DNA of 64,000 nucleotides from Streptomyces sp. NBC_00490 (GCF_036013645.1 NZ_CP107869.1:4836001-4900000); one strand, 5' to 3'. Counted from the first letter of the stretch, positions 54,440 through 63,896 are shown. Numbers and translations are program-made. The notes: generated by a model from the letters alone, not told the origin.

Positions 54440-55363
54440 TTACTTCACGTCGACGAAGTCACCCGTGGCGCTGACGGCCGGGGTGGTCGTGGTGCCCGCG
54501 AAGGAGTAGCGGAAGTAGCCGTCGGCCGAGGCCTTGACCGTGGTGCTGAGGTTGCCGGTCGAGTTGGTCTTGATGGTCTTGACCGTGGTGTAGGTGCTGG
54601 AGCTCTTCTTACGGAACTGCAGCTTCACCGACTGGCCGCTGTAGCCGGCGTACTTGTCGGTGTCCCAGTTGGCACGGGAGAGCTTGCCGGTGACCGTGAT
54701 GGTCTTGCCCTTCTTCACCGGCTCCGGCGAGGCGTTGACCGTCAGCTTGGACAGGCGCTGCACCTTGGGGGCGGCGGCCTTGTCGGCCACGGCGACACCG
54801 ACGTTGTCCAGGTTCGGGTTCTCCGGGTCCTCGCCGTTGAACGCGACCGCGAAGGCGGCCGCCTTCCAGGTGCCGGCGTCCGAGTTCAGCAGGGTCCACT
54901 CCGGGTCGCCCGGGGCCGGGTCGACGGCGAGGGTGGCCGTGCAGGCGGCGACGGTGGCGGAGGAGTCCGTGCAGGTCGCGTTGGCGCTGTCGTACCAGAA
55001 CTCGGACGTGTAGAAGTCCTCGCCCTTGTAGATCTCGACGCCGGCGAAGAAGTCCGGAGCGTGGATGTCGACGTCCGCGCCGTGGGTCAGCGTGAAGGAG
55101 ACCGGCACCTTCACGACGCTGGTGGTGCCGACGACGATGTTCTTGCCCTTGTTGACCTTCACGTTGGAGAAGGAGGCGTCGAGGGCGTAGGGAGTGCCGT
55201 CCACGGCGGCGGCGAACGTGGACCTGCCCGAGGCGGCCTGGGCGACGGCGTGGACGTCGGAGGCGTCGGAGGTCCGGGACGTGTCCGCCTGCGCGGCCGG
55301 AACAGCGAGGGCGGACAGGGCCAGGGCGCCGGAGACGGCGGCCACGGTGGCGCGAATACGCAT
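54440..55363 (-). CDS. Secreted protein of tandem paralogous family, copy 2
   Basis: A 307-residue exported protein. The signal peptide MRIRATVAAVSGALALSALA ends AVPAAQA. The middle (FSNVKVNKGKNIVVGTTSVVKVPVSFTLTHGADVDI) resembles copy 1. The C-terminal domain is nearly identical (KKGKTITVTGKLSRANWDTDKYAGYSGQSVKLQF and YFRYSFAGTTTTPAVSATGDFVDVK). ATG 55363 follows GAGGAAACAC. A paired Cys (CTDSSATVAAC) recurs. Probably a cell-surface beta-sandwich protein. Confidence 0.8.
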   Translation of the reverse strand: MRIRATVAAVSGALALSALAVPAAQADTSRTSDASDVHAVAQAASGRSTFAAAVDGTPYALDASFSNVKVNKGKNIVVGTTSVVKVPVSFTLTHGADVDIHAPDFFAGVEIYKGEDFYTSEFWYDSANATCTDSSATVAACTATLAVDPAPGDPEWTLLNSDAGTWKAAAFAVAFNGEDPENPNLDNVGVAVADKAAAPKVQRLSKLTVNASPEPVKKGKTITVTGKLSRANWDTDKYAGYSGQSVKLQFRKKSSSTYTTVKTIKTNSTGNLSTTVKASADGYFRYSFAGTTTTPAVSATGDFVDVK

Positions 55364-55447
55364 GTGTTTCCTCAAGGAAGAGAATGTGGGAGGTACCAGG
55401 CCCCGGACAGGCCGGGACCGGGTGGGGTGGTGCGGGGACCGCTGCGG

Positions 55448-56215
55448 TTACTTCACGTCGACGAGGTCACCGGTGGCGTTGACCGCCACGGTGGTCGTCG
55501 TGCCCGCGAAGGAGTAGCGGTAGTAGCCGTCGACCGACGCCGTGACCGTGGTGCTCAGGTTGCCCGACGCGTTCGACTTGATGGTCTTGAGCGTGGTGTA
55601 CGTGCTGGAGCTCTTCTTGCGGAACTGCAGCTTCACCGACTGGCTCGTGTAGTTGACGTACTTGGGAAGCGGGTAGGCCTCCCAGTCGGCCCGGGTCAAC
55701 TTGCCGGTGACCGTGATGGTCTTGCCCTTCTTCACCGGCTCCGGCGAGGCGTTCGCCGTGAGCTTGGCCGCACGCTGGAACTTGAAGGACGCGGCCTTCT
55801 CCTTCCAGATGTAGTCGTCGTCGTTGGCGTCGATCCACGCGTTGACGTACCACGTGCCGGCGCTGGCGTTGCTGAGGTAGTCCGTCTGCGGGTCCACCGT
55901 CACCGACGCGGTGCAGGTCGACGTGGTGGCGCTGACGGCCGTGCAGGTCGGCTTGCCGGTCGTGAGGAAGCCGGTGCTGGGACCTTCCAGCGCGAACTCC
56001 TCGGCGCCGGCGATGCCCGAGTTGTCCGTGGCCGTCACGCTGACCTTGATGGTCTTCGCGGCCGAGGTGCCGACGGACACCTTGTTGTCGCCGTCGACGA
56101 CGACCTTGGTGATCTTGATGTCACCCTGGCTGCCGTCCGCCTGCGCGGCAGGCACAGCGAAGGCGGACAGGGCCAGGGCGCCGGTGACGGCAGCCCCGAT
56201 GGCTCGTATACGCAT
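55448..56215 (-). CDS. Secreted protein of tandem paralogous family, copy 3
   Basis: A 255-residue exported protein. The signal peptide begins MRIRAIGAAVTGALALSAFA and ends AVPAAQADG. The middle contains CTAVSATTSTC, the same two-cysteine spacing as its paralogues. The C-terminal domain is close to copies 1 and 2 (SPEPVKKGKTITVTGKLTRADWEAYPLPKYVNY, with a four-residue insertion). ATG 56215 chosen over longer upstream frame. Confidence 0.8.
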   Translation of the reverse strand: MRIRAIGAAVTGALALSAFAVPAAQADGSQGDIKITKVVVDGDNKVSVGTSAAKTIKVSVTATDNSGIAGAEEFALEGPSTGFLTTGKPTCTAVSATTSTCTASVTVDPQTDYLSNASAGTWYVNAWIDANDDDYIWKEKAASFKFQRAAKLTANASPEPVKKGKTITVTGKLTRADWEAYPLPKYVNYTSQSVKLQFRKKSSSTYTTLKTIKSNASGNLSTTVTASVDGYYRYSFAGTTTTVAVNATGDLVDVK

Positions 56216-56288
56216 GCGATCCCCGTGTGGAGAAAGGGCCCCGACGGTCGTCGTCCCCCACGGCGATCGCCTACACGCCGGGGCCCAA

Positions 56289-56354
56289 GTGATCAAGGAG
56301 TCTGTTGACTCATGTGATCAGATTCGTGACGGGAGTGAATGGTTGTACGGGTGG
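56289..56354 (-). promoter_or_regulatory. Conserved upstream block of secreted copy 3
   Basis: Matches 54240-54306: GTGATCAAGGAGTCTGTTGA, then CTCATGTGATCAGATTCGTGAC, GTGAATGGTTGTACGGGTGG. It lies about 75 bp from the gene start and close to the sacsin-like gene's stop. Confidence 0.55.
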
Positions 56355-56395
56355 TGAGAAATTTGTGCGAGCTTTTCAAAGATCACCCGCACAGA

Positions 56396-59300
56396 TCAGT
56401 CGAACCACCGGTCGCGCGCCAACTCCGCTGTCCGTGACGGGTCTTCCAGCAGCGCCGCGACCTCGAAACGACGCGGCCACTGCCCGGCCGCCCAGGCGAG
56501 ACCGGCGGCCACGCCTTCCAGCGTCGAGGCGTGCAGGACACCGTCGTTGGTCAGCCGCCAGTCCAACTCCACCCCGTCCACGACGAGTTCCTCGTGCTCG
56601 ACGTACGTCGTCGGCGTCCGCGACCCGAGCAGCACCCGCACCGGCTCCGGTACGTCGTGTTCGGCGCCCTCGGAGTCCACCGACCCGGTGACCGACTCGC
56701 TCAGCCGCCGCACCTGGAACAGTTCCGCCAGCTCGGCGGCGCGCGCCGGGCGCACCGGCAGCAGCGGCATGCCCGCGGTGAACGGCAGCAGGTCGGGCGA
56801 GTCGACGACCACGGCGTCGGCCGCCTCCACCACCTCGACCCGCCCGTCGACGACGGCCCGCAGCTCGTCGGGCAGGGTCACCTGCTCGGGGTCCAGGTCG
56901 GCCAACGCGCCGTAGAGGGCGTGCAGCTGGGTCCCCGTCACCTCCCGCGAGGGGTCGGCGAGGCGGTCGAGCAGCTCCGCCGCCCCGCCCGGCTCCTCCA
57001 GCAGCGCGGCCACCGACGTCCGCACGCCGAGCGCCCGCAGCACCTGCTCGTCGTCGAAGCCGGCCGCGTCCGCCTCCTCGTACAGGCCCCGCAGCAGCGG
57101 GTCCCCGCCGGCCGCGAGCAGACCGGCCGGGCGGCGGCCGTCGAGCACCGGGTGCCCCCGCAGCCACCACGCGGTGTAGGGCCGTACGACTTCATGGGTG
57201 CCGTCCGGCAGCAGGATCCGCACCGGCTGGGTGAGCGCGTCCCGCAGCGGCGGCCGGGCCAGCAGGGCGAGCGCCTGCGGCCAGCACTCCTCGTCCACCA
57301 GGTCCAGATCGCGTACGGCGATCAGTTCGGTGGCGACCGGCGGGACCGGCGAGTCGGGGAAGCGGTCGAGGATGTCCTCGCTCCACACGTCCACGGCGTC
57401 CAGCAGGCCCGGGTCGTCCGGCTCGGCGAAGTCCCCGTCGCGCGGCTCCAGTTCGTCCGGGTCCAGGACCACGTCGGTGGCGCGGACCAGCGCGAAGGTG
57501 GCGAGCACGCCACAGGCGGCCAGCGGCTGTTCACCCCAGCGCTCGGCCAGCTCGGCGTCCACGGTGGCCAGTTCGCCCTCGCGCATGATCTGCGCGAACG
57601 GGCTGCCGGGGAGGACGAGTTCACCGGCGGGCGCCGGTTCGCCGTCCTCGTCGGGCAGGGCGAGCGCACCGAGCCAGGGCTCGTCGCCGGGCTCCAGGCC
57701 CGCGTCGCGGACGAGGGCGAGGACGGTGTCCGCCAGCTCCTCCGCGTCCAGGGTGTCCTCCTCCCACACTCCGCCGTCGTCGTCCAGTGACGCGGCGACC
57801 GCGGCCCGCACCTGCGGGGTGGTCAGCACCGCACGCGGGGAGGCGGGAAGCGCGCCGAGCTTCTCCAGCAGGGGGTGCGCGGCGTCCGGGTGGGCGACCT
57901 TGAGGCCGAGCCGGGCGAGCACCTCCGGGTCGATGACGGCGCTGTCGGCGGTGGGGAGGAGGACCTGCCGGGGTCCGATGGTCGTACGGCCGTCGGCGAG
58001 CGGGACGGGAAGGCCCGACAGCCGGTCCGGGTCCACCCCCGCGAGGCTGTCGTACAGGCTGCGCCACCAGCCCGGCTCCTTCTCCAGCCCGGCCAGCCGG
58101 TCGACGGCGTCGGTGAGCGGGAGCCGCGCGACACCGAGCGTGCGCAGTTCGACCCGGCGTTCGAGACCGGCGGGGAGGAGCGTGGGGAGGACCTCGGCGA
58201 GGACGCGCACAGTCTCGGCACCGGCGCCCTCCACCACCTCCGCGTCCCTGGGGCGCAGGGCCTCGGGCAGGTCGTCGTCCTGCTCGGGGGGCAGGGCCGG
58301 CGGCAGGAAGGCGGTCCGGGGCAGCCGCTCCAGGATCGCCTGCCGCAGGGCCCCGTCCAGCTCGCCCTTGCCGAGCGGGCCGGGCACGAGGTCGATGATG
58401 CCGGCGGTCACCGGCCGCCACGCGGCGAGCAGTTCGACGTACGCGTCCGCCGCGCGCTGCACCACGAAGTCGGTCAGCGGACCGGGCGCCGCGTGCCGGC
58501 GGGTGGGGTCCAGCGGGAAGGAGGCGATGAGCAGCGCGGGCACACCGAGCGGCTCGTCGCTGGGCGTGGGGGCGTGCACGACGGGGGTGGTGCGGGGGCG
58601 GGCCGGGGTGCCGTCGGCGTCGGCGGGGACGGCCCAGGTGACCGACCAGTGCGGCCGCAGCCGCTCCTCGACGGGACGGTCGGCGAGGAGGTCGGCGGTC
58701 AGCGGCCCGTTCGAGGCGGCGACCCGCCACCGGGTCACGCCCTCCCGCGAGTCCTCCACGACGGTGAAGGCGTCCTCGGTGCGGCGGCGCAGGGTCCGGG
58801 TGGTGTCCGTCTCGATCACCACCTCCTCCAGCCCGGGGAGGGCGAGGAGCAGGGCGTCGTCGACGGCGTTCAGGAGGCGCTCGGCGAGGTCGCCGGCGGC
58901 CGGGTCGCGCAGCGGCAGGATGACGGCCGTGTCGTACGGGTCCGGGGCGGTGCCCTCGGCGGCGAACGGGAGACGCAGGAGCGGGATGTGACCGTCACGC
59001 CGGCGCATCTCGTCGCCCAGGCCCGGGCTGTGGCGGGCGACGTCGGCGGCCCGCTCCCGGCCCTCGGCGAGGGACCAGCGGACGCCGCCGTGGCGGCCGA
59101 CGACCGCGGGCTCGTCGGTGACGGCGAGGACGGCGGCGAAGCCGACGCCGAAGCGGCCGATGGCGGCGGTGTCGCGTTTCGCGGAGGCCCGCAGGGTGGA
59201 GAGGGACTCGACGCCGGTCGCGTCCAGGGGGGCGCCGGTGTTGGCGGCGACGAGGACGCCGTCGCGGAGGGTGAGCCGGAGGCGGCCGGGCACGCCGGCT

Positions 59301-59503
59301 CTGGCGGCGGCGTCGGCGGCGTTCTGGGCGAGCTCGACGACCAGTCGGTCACGGTAGCCGCCGAGGGCGAGGTCCTCCTCGGCGTTGGCGTCCTCACGGA
59401 ACCGGGCGGGGCTGGTCGCCCACGCGTCGAGCACCCCCCGCCTGAGACGGGCGGTCCCGAACGGGTCGGCTCCCTCGGCTGCGGGCCGCACGAACTTGCT
59501 CAC
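56396..59503 (-). CDS. Large GHKL-ATPase (sacsin-type ATP-binding domain) protein
   Basis: A 1035-residue protein. The N-terminal domain is Hsp90/GHKL-like as in sacsin: N-box LVVELAQNAADAAARAGV (about 54-71), the G1 motif region VLVAANTGAPLDATGVESL and the lid/G2 motif GRFGVGFAAVLAV. The remaining about 800 residues are acidic, leucine-rich and without recognised catalytic motif. GTG 59503 follows GAGGAG. Actinobacterial members are conserved but uncharacterised; a chaperone-like ATPase function is inferred. Confidence 0.8.
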   Translation of the reverse strand: MSKFVRPAAEGADPFGTARLRRGVLDAWATSPARFREDANAEEDLALGGYRDRLVVELAQNAADAAARAGVPGRLRLTLRDGVLVAANTGAPLDATGVESLSTLRASAKRDTAAIGRFGVGFAAVLAVTDEPAVVGRHGGVRWSLAEGRERAADVARHSPGLGDEMRRRDGHIPLLRLPFAAEGTAPDPYDTAVILPLRDPAAGDLAERLLNAVDDALLLALPGLEEVVIETDTTRTLRRRTEDAFTVVEDSREGVTRWRVAASNGPLTADLLADRPVEERLRPHWSVTWAVPADADGTPARPRTTPVVHAPTPSDEPLGVPALLIASFPLDPTRRHAAPGPLTDFVVQRAADAYVELLAAWRPVTAGIIDLVPGPLGKGELDGALRQAILERLPRTAFLPPALPPEQDDDLPEALRPRDAEVVEGAGAETVRVLAEVLPTLLPAGLERRVELRTLGVARLPLTDAVDRLAGLEKEPGWWRSLYDSLAGVDPDRLSGLPVPLADGRTTIGPRQVLLPTADSAVIDPEVLARLGLKVAHPDAAHPLLEKLGALPASPRAVLTTPQVRAAVAASLDDDGGVWEEDTLDAEELADTVLALVRDAGLEPGDEPWLGALALPDEDGEPAPAGELVLPGSPFAQIMREGELATVDAELAERWGEQPLAACGVLATFALVRATDVVLDPDELEPRDGDFAEPDDPGLLDAVDVWSEDILDRFPDSPVPPVATELIAVRDLDLVDEECWPQALALLARPPLRDALTQPVRILLPDGTHEVVRPYTAWWLRGHPVLDGRRPAGLLAAGGDPLLRGLYEEADAAGFDDEQVLRALGVRTSVAALLEEPGGAAELLDRLADPSREVTGTQLHALYGALADLDPEQVTLPDELRAVVDGRVEVVEAADAVVVDSPDLLPFTAGMPLLPVRPARAAELAELFQVRRLSESVTGSVDSEGAEHDVPEPVRVLLGSRTPTTYVEHEELVVDGVELDWRLTNDGVLHASTLEGVAAGLAWAAGQWPRRFEVAALLEDPSRTAELARDRWFD

Positions 59504-59705
59504 GTTCAACACTCTCCTCGTCGGCGTGGGGTCGAAGGTACCGCGAGGAGAGGGGATCGTAGATCGGGGAGTCCATGTGTGGCCGGGACGACCGCCGGCC
59601 CACGGCGGAGCCACTGCCGAACACGGTCTCGCCCCCGCCGCCCCTACCCGTCCCATCCCTGGGGGCTGCGCCCCCAGACCCCCGCCGTCGGCCCCGAAAG
59701 GGCCT

Positions 59706-59962
59706 CGTCCTCAAACGCCGGACGGGCTGAAATACCCCGACCGGCGTCGAGAGCCGCAGCCCTCAGCGGGTGAGTGGGGGCTTGGGACGGAAAACCCCCG
59801 CCCTCGAACACCGGACGGACTGAAACTGCCCGGACCGGCATCGAGAAGCGCAGCCCCAGCGGGGTCCCGCCCTCAAGCTCCGGATGGGCTGGAGCTCGGG
59901 GCGGTGGGATCCCGTCCTCGAAGCCGGGCGGGCTGGAAAATGCGGACCGGCGCCTGAGAGGT
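59706..59962. repeat. Four degenerate tandem repeats
   Basis: The gap 59504-60009 contains no gene. It holds four related units with a (G/C)CCCTC(A/G)A(A/C)-CCGGACGGGCTG core: 59706-59762, 59800-59856, 59869-59905 and 59913-59962. Units 1, 2 and 4 also carry GACCGGC(G/A)TC or GACCGGCGCC near the end. This is a commonly seen Streptomyces intergenic repeat type. Confidence 0.6.
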
Positions 59963-60009
59963 GAAGCCTCCGCCGGGTTCGGGGCGGCGACAGGCTTGTT
60001 CCCGGGTGC

Positions 60010-60936
60010 CTAGGAGTGGCCCAGTTCCGCCGATTCCTCGTCCGGGATCGCCGGGACCGAGCCGGAGTCCGGTGCCGGGCGCAGGGGGAAGGGGTCGACC
60101 TTGGTCTCGTCGATCACCGGGGCCGCCGGGCGCGGAGGCTTCGGCATGATCGCCGCCTCGGAGTGGCCGCCACAGCCGTACGACAGGGAGACCACGCGGC
60201 CGTCCGCCGGGGCGAACTCGTTGGCGCAGACGCCGAAGGCCTGGCCGAGGGAGCCGCCGATCGGCTGGAGGAAGCCGCAGCTGACGCAGGTCGCGGGGGC
60301 CGCCTGTGCCATCGGGGTCTTGGCGCCGTAGGACTCGTCCCAGCGGTCCGCGGCGATGTGCAGGCCGTAGCGGGACAGGACCCGGGCCCGGCGCATGCCC
60401 AGTTCCTCGGCGACCGAGGCGATCGAACCCCGGGTCGGCGCCATGGGGAGGCTCGACGGCGTGCCGGCCGTGATCTCCGCGTCCTCCGCCTCCACCAGCT
60501 CGGCCATCTCCTCGGAGACGGCGGAACTCGGGACCGGCTCGTCCTCGCCGGAGTAGCCGGGTTCCAGACGGAGGTCCTCGGCGTCGGTGGGGAGCAGGTC
60601 GCCGGGGCCCATGTCGCCCGGGCGCAGGCGCTCGCTCCACGGCACCCACTCGGGGGCCAGCAGGGCGTCCGGGCCCGGCAACAGGACGACTTCGTCGAGC
60701 GTCACGATCTTCGCGCGGGATGCCCGCGCCACCGTGACGGCCCAGCGCCAGCCCCGGTAGCCGAGTTCCTTGCACTCGAAGAAGTGCGTGACGACACGGT
60801 CGCCCTCGGATTCGAGTCCGGCGTGCTCACCGACGACGCCTGGCGCCGCCGCCTCCTCGGCTGCGGTGCGTGCGAGGTCGACGGCCTCGGCGCACAGGCG
60901 GTCGGGGGTGCGGCTTCGCGTGGTCGCTGCGCTCAC
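60010..60936 (-). CDS. DUF3027 protein
   Basis: A 308-residue actinobacterial conserved protein. It begins with helix RTPDRLCAEAVDLARTAAEEAA and has SEGDRVVTHFFECKELGYRGWRWAVTVARA, the DUF3027 mark. C-terminal CVSCGFLQPIGGSLGQAFGVCANEFAPADGRVVSLSYGCGGH carries four cysteines and a His and may bind zinc. GTG 60936 start. Function unknown. Confidence 0.88.
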   Translation of the reverse strand: MSAATTRSRTPDRLCAEAVDLARTAAEEAAAPGVVGEHAGLESEGDRVVTHFFECKELGYRGWRWAVTVARASRAKIVTLDEVVLLPGPDALLAPEWVPWSERLRPGDMGPGDLLPTDAEDLRLEPGYSGEDEPVPSSAVSEEMAELVEAEDAEITAGTPSSLPMAPTRGSIASVAEELGMRRARVLSRYGLHIAADRWDESYGAKTPMAQAAPATCVSCGFLQPIGGSLGQAFGVCANEFAPADGRVVSLSYGCGGHSEAAIMPKPPRPAAPVIDETKVDPFPLRPAPDSGSVPAIPDEESAELGHS

Positions 60937-61057
60937 AGGTATCGCTTCTCTCCTACGCCGTCACTGTAGGTGCGTACGCCGGGGGCGAGGGTGGCGGACG
61001 GAGCGGACCCGGGGACCGCGTCAACGTCCGCGCCCGCTCACGCTCGGGCGCACCTGT

Positions 61058-61079
61058 GCCATCCATTGTGCAAGATGGC
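61058..61079. promoter_or_regulatory. Inverted repeat in the DUF3027/MFS divergent gap
   Basis: GCCATC (61058-61063) and GATGGC (61074-61079) form an inverted repeat with a ten-base spacer. The divergent gap (60937-61239, 303 bp) holds no gene. It may serve either promoter. Confidence 0.35.
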
Positions 61080-61239
61080 TGAGATACGCACGCTACCTGC
61101 TCGCGTGCGCTCGGCCTACACCGACGGGACGTTTGGCACCCCCGCACCGGTCTCGGTATGGCCACGGCAAGTCCGTGAATGCACGGCCATACGCGCGGTA
61201 ACCGCACTACGAACGCCTCAGTCGGGGCACTATGACGTC

Positions 61240-62673
61240 GTGGCAGCCGCGAAGACACCCCAAGGAGCCACCGGCATCGGTGGGGCCAAAGGGATCAAGG
61301 GGAGCAGCCGACGCAACGGCACGGGCCGGGTGCGCGGCTCCTTCCGCTCGGTCGGACGTGCCCTGCACTTCCCGGTCACCGGACCCGCCCGGGGCATCCG
61401 CAAGGCCACGCACGCCCACGGGGCCGGGGAGTCCGGTCTGGGCAAGCTGATCGAGCTGCACGGTGTGAACGGCGCGGGTGATGTGATGATCACGGTCGCG
61501 CTCGCCTCCACGGTCTTCTTCTCGGTTCCCACGGACGAGGCCCGCGGGCGTGTCGCGCTCTACCTCGCGATCACCATGGCCCCCTTCACGGTCCTCGCCC
61601 CGGTGATCGGCCCGCTCCTGGACCGCCTGCCGCACGGCCGCCGTGCCGCGATGGCGGGCGCGATGCTCGCCCGGGCCCTGCTGGCGCTGGTGCTGTCCGG
61701 GGCGGTGGTCACCGGCAGCATCGAGATGTATCCGGCGGCGCTCGGCGTCCTCGTGTCCTCCAAGGCGTACGGCGTGGTCAGAAGTGCCGTGGTGCCCCGC
61801 CTCCTGCCACCCGGCTTCTCCCTGGTGAAGGCCAATTCCCGGGTCACCCTCGGCGGGCTCCTCGCGACCGGCATCGCCGCGCCGGTCGCCGCGGGACTGC
61901 AGTCGCTGGGCCCGCGCTGGCCTCTCTACGGCGCCTTCGTGATCTTCATCGCGGGGACGTTCCTGTCCTTCACCCTGCCGCCGAAGGTCGACTCGGCCAA
62001 AGGCGAGGACATCGCCCTGCTCGCCGCCGACGAGGACCACCTCCACGGGCCGCACCGGCAGCCGGTCAAGCGTCCCGGGCTGCGCACGGTCGGCATCGCC
62101 GTCACCCACGCCCTGGGCGCCAACGCCGGTCTGCGCTTCCTGTCCGGGTTCCTGACCTTCTTCCTGGCGTTCCTGCTGCGCGAGCATCCGCTGTCCGGGG
62201 AGAGCGCCGCGGTGTCGCTGGGCATCGTGGTCGTCTCGGCCGGTGTGGGCAACGCGCTGGGCACGGCGGTGGGGGCGGCGCTGCGCCAGCGGGCTCCGGA
62301 GATCATCATCGTGACGGTCGTCGCGTTCGTCCTGGGCATCGCGATCACCGCCGCGATCTTCTTCGGGGCGTTCCTGGTCGCGGTCCTCGCCGCGGTCGCC
62401 GGGTTCGCGCAGGCGCTGTCCAAGCTGTGCCTGGACGCGCTGATCCAGCGGGACGTGCCCGAGCAGGTCCGTACATCGGCCTTCGCGCGCTCGGAGACCC
62501 TGCTCCAGGTGTCCTGGGTGTTCGGCGGCGCCGTCGGCATCGTGATGCCCCTCAACGGCTCCCTGGGCCTGTCGGTGGCCGCCGCGATCGTCGCCGTGGG
62601 CTGGCTGGCGACGGTGAAGGGCCTGCTGCGCTCGGCCCGCCACGGCAGCTCTCCCCGCGCGCGCGTGGCCTAA
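61240..62673 (+). CDS. MFS-like transporter
   Basis: A 477-residue membrane protein with about eleven to twelve hydrophobic segments after a basic Gly-rich N-terminal tail of about 60 residues. A motif-A-like loop is visible in PLLDRLPHGRRAAM. It resembles the MFS proteins found beside DUF3027 and DUF2771 in actinobacteria. Substrate unknown. GTG 61240 is preferred, but no strong ribosome site is seen, and a long unlikely frame extends upstream. Confidence 0.8.
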   Translation: MAAAKTPQGATGIGGAKGIKGSSRRNGTGRVRGSFRSVGRALHFPVTGPARGIRKATHAHGAGESGLGKLIELHGVNGAGDVMITVALASTVFFSVPTDEARGRVALYLAITMAPFTVLAPVIGPLLDRLPHGRRAAMAGAMLARALLALVLSGAVVTGSIEMYPAALGVLVSSKAYGVVRSAVVPRLLPPGFSLVKANSRVTLGGLLATGIAAPVAAGLQSLGPRWPLYGAFVIFIAGTFLSFTLPPKVDSAKGEDIALLAADEDHLHGPHRQPVKRPGLRTVGIAVTHALGANAGLRFLSGFLTFFLAFLLREHPLSGESAAVSLGIVVVSAGVGNALGTAVGAALRQRAPEIIIVTVVAFVLGIAITAAIFFGAFLVAVLAAVAGFAQALSKLCLDALIQRDVPEQVRTSAFARSETLLQVSWVFGGAVGIVMPLNGSLGLSVAAAIVAVGWLATVKGLLRSARHGSSPRARVA

Positions 62674-62719
62674 CGCACGGCACGCCGCACCCCGCGTAAC
62701 GGGACGGCTGGCACCGCCC

Positions 62720-62725
62720 TATAGC
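62720..62725 (+). promoter_or_regulatory. -10 element of the DUF2771 gene (leaderless)
   Basis: TATAGC with eight bases to the ATG at 62734, and no Shine-Dalgarno. Confidence 0.45.
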
Positions 62726-62733
62726 CTTCCGCC

Positions 62734-63237
62734 ATGACCACGATGCAATCCGCTGTGCGACGCCGCCGCGTTGTCGCCGCCGCCGGCGCCGTTTCCGCCG
62801 GACTGCTCGTCCTGTCGGCGTGCGACAAGCCGACGCCGCGCGCCACCGTCACGGTCGGCAAGAACTCGGTCAGCGCCGAGGCCGAGTGCTGGGACGACGG
62901 CGACAACCTGGGCCAGGAGAAGGCCACCAAGTGCGCCCTGAAGAAGGCGTCCGACTCGATCGACGTCCCGCAGAGCGAGACCCTGCGCATCGGCGTCGAC
63001 CCGGAGATCGCGGACACCGGCTGGGCGCTGTGGATCAACGGCCAGCAGGTCACCGACGTCTACACGTCGACGTACTACTCCTTCCAGGGCGTCGACCTCT
63101 TCGCCAGCCAGCAGGGTCAGGCCGCGCCGAAGCAGCTCTACATCAGCGTCGTCCAGCAGGACAAGCCCGGGTCCGCGGGAGCCAGCAAGGACTTCAAGGG
63201 CGTCTGGAACTTCAAGCTCGTCAACGACAACGCGTAA
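62734..63237 (+). CDS. DUF2771 lipoprotein
   Basis: A 167-residue exported lipoprotein. A basic N-region (RRRR), a hydrophobic core and the lipobox LVLSAC (Cys at about 30) are clear. The mature part is DUF2771 (ATVTVGKNSVSAEAECWDDGDNL). Its function is unknown. It precedes mqnB by 14 bp and may be cotranscribed. Confidence 0.85.
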   Translation: MTTMQSAVRRRRVVAAAGAVSAGLLVLSACDKPTPRATVTVGKNSVSAEAECWDDGDNLGQEKATKCALKKASDSIDVPQSETLRIGVDPEIADTGWALWINGQQVTDVYTSTYYSFQGVDLFASQQGQAAPKQLYISVVQQDKPGSAGASKDFKGVWNFKLVNDNA

Positions 63238-63251
63238 GCGCCACGACGTCG

Positions 63252-63896
63252 ATGCGCATCCTCGTGGCCACCGCGGTCCCGGTCGAACGGGACGCGGTGG
63301 CCCGGGCGTTTGACGGGGCGCCGGTCGACGTCGTCGCCGTCGGGGTCGGTCCCGCCCGCGCCGCCGCCGCCACGGCCACCGCGCTGGCAGGCACCCCCTA
63401 CGGCCTCGTCGTCTCCGCCGGGATCGCCGGCGGTTTCCCACCCGAGGCCCCCGTGGGCTCTCTCGTCGTCGCCGACGAGATCACCGCGGCCGATCTGGGC
63501 GCCGAGACCGCCGAGGGCTTTGTCCCGGTGACCGAGCTGGGGTTCGGGACCGTCACCCACCGTCCCCCGGAAGCACTCGTACGGGACGCCGTGGCCGCCA
63601 CCGGAGCCCGCCGCGGCGCCGTGCTCACCGTCTCCACCGTGACCGGCACCGCCGCCCGCGCGGCCGCGCTCCGCGAGCGGCACCCCACCGCCCTCGCCGA
63701 GGCCATGGAGGGGTTCGGGGTCGCCGAGGCCGCCGCCCTGCACGGGGTGCCGGTGCTGGAGGTGCGGGCCGTGTCCAATCCGGTCGGGCCCCGCGACCGT
63801 GCCGCCTGGCGGATCCCGGACGCCCTCGCCGCACTGACCGACGCCTTCGGGAAGCTCGCGCCCGTACTGGAGAGTTGGAACCGACATGACCGGTGA
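63252..63896 (+). CDS. mqnB: Futalosine hydrolase
   Basis: A 214-residue nucleoside phosphorylase-fold hydrolase releasing hypoxanthine from futalosine (or adenine from the aminodeoxy form), second step of the futalosine route to menaquinone. Conserved stretches are MRILVATAVPVERDAVARAF, VSAGIAGGFPPEAPVGSLVVADEI and AEAMEGFGVAEAAALHGVPVLEVRAVSNPVGPRDRAAW. Its stop overlaps the mqnD start by eleven bases. It follows the DUF2771 gene closely. Confidence 0.93.
   Translation: MRILVATAVPVERDAVARAFDGAPVDVVAVGVGPARAAAATATALAGTPYGLVVSAGIAGGFPPEAPVGSLVVADEITAADLGAETAEGFVPVTELGFGTVTHRPPEALVRDAVAATGARRGAVLTVSTVTGTAARAAALRERHPTALAEAMEGFGVAEAAALHGVPVLEVRAVSNPVGPRDRAAWRIPDALAALTDAFGKLAPVLESWNRHDR

Noticed and set aside
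56236..56287. GGGCCCCG/CGGGGCCC inverted repeat upstream of secreted copy 3
   Set aside because: The 34-nt loop is long and the repeat is expected by chance in GC-rich DNA; not listed as a feature.
60970..61239. N-terminal 90-codon extension of the MFS gene
   Set aside because: No ribosome site or conserved sequence; the extension covers the divergent promoter region.
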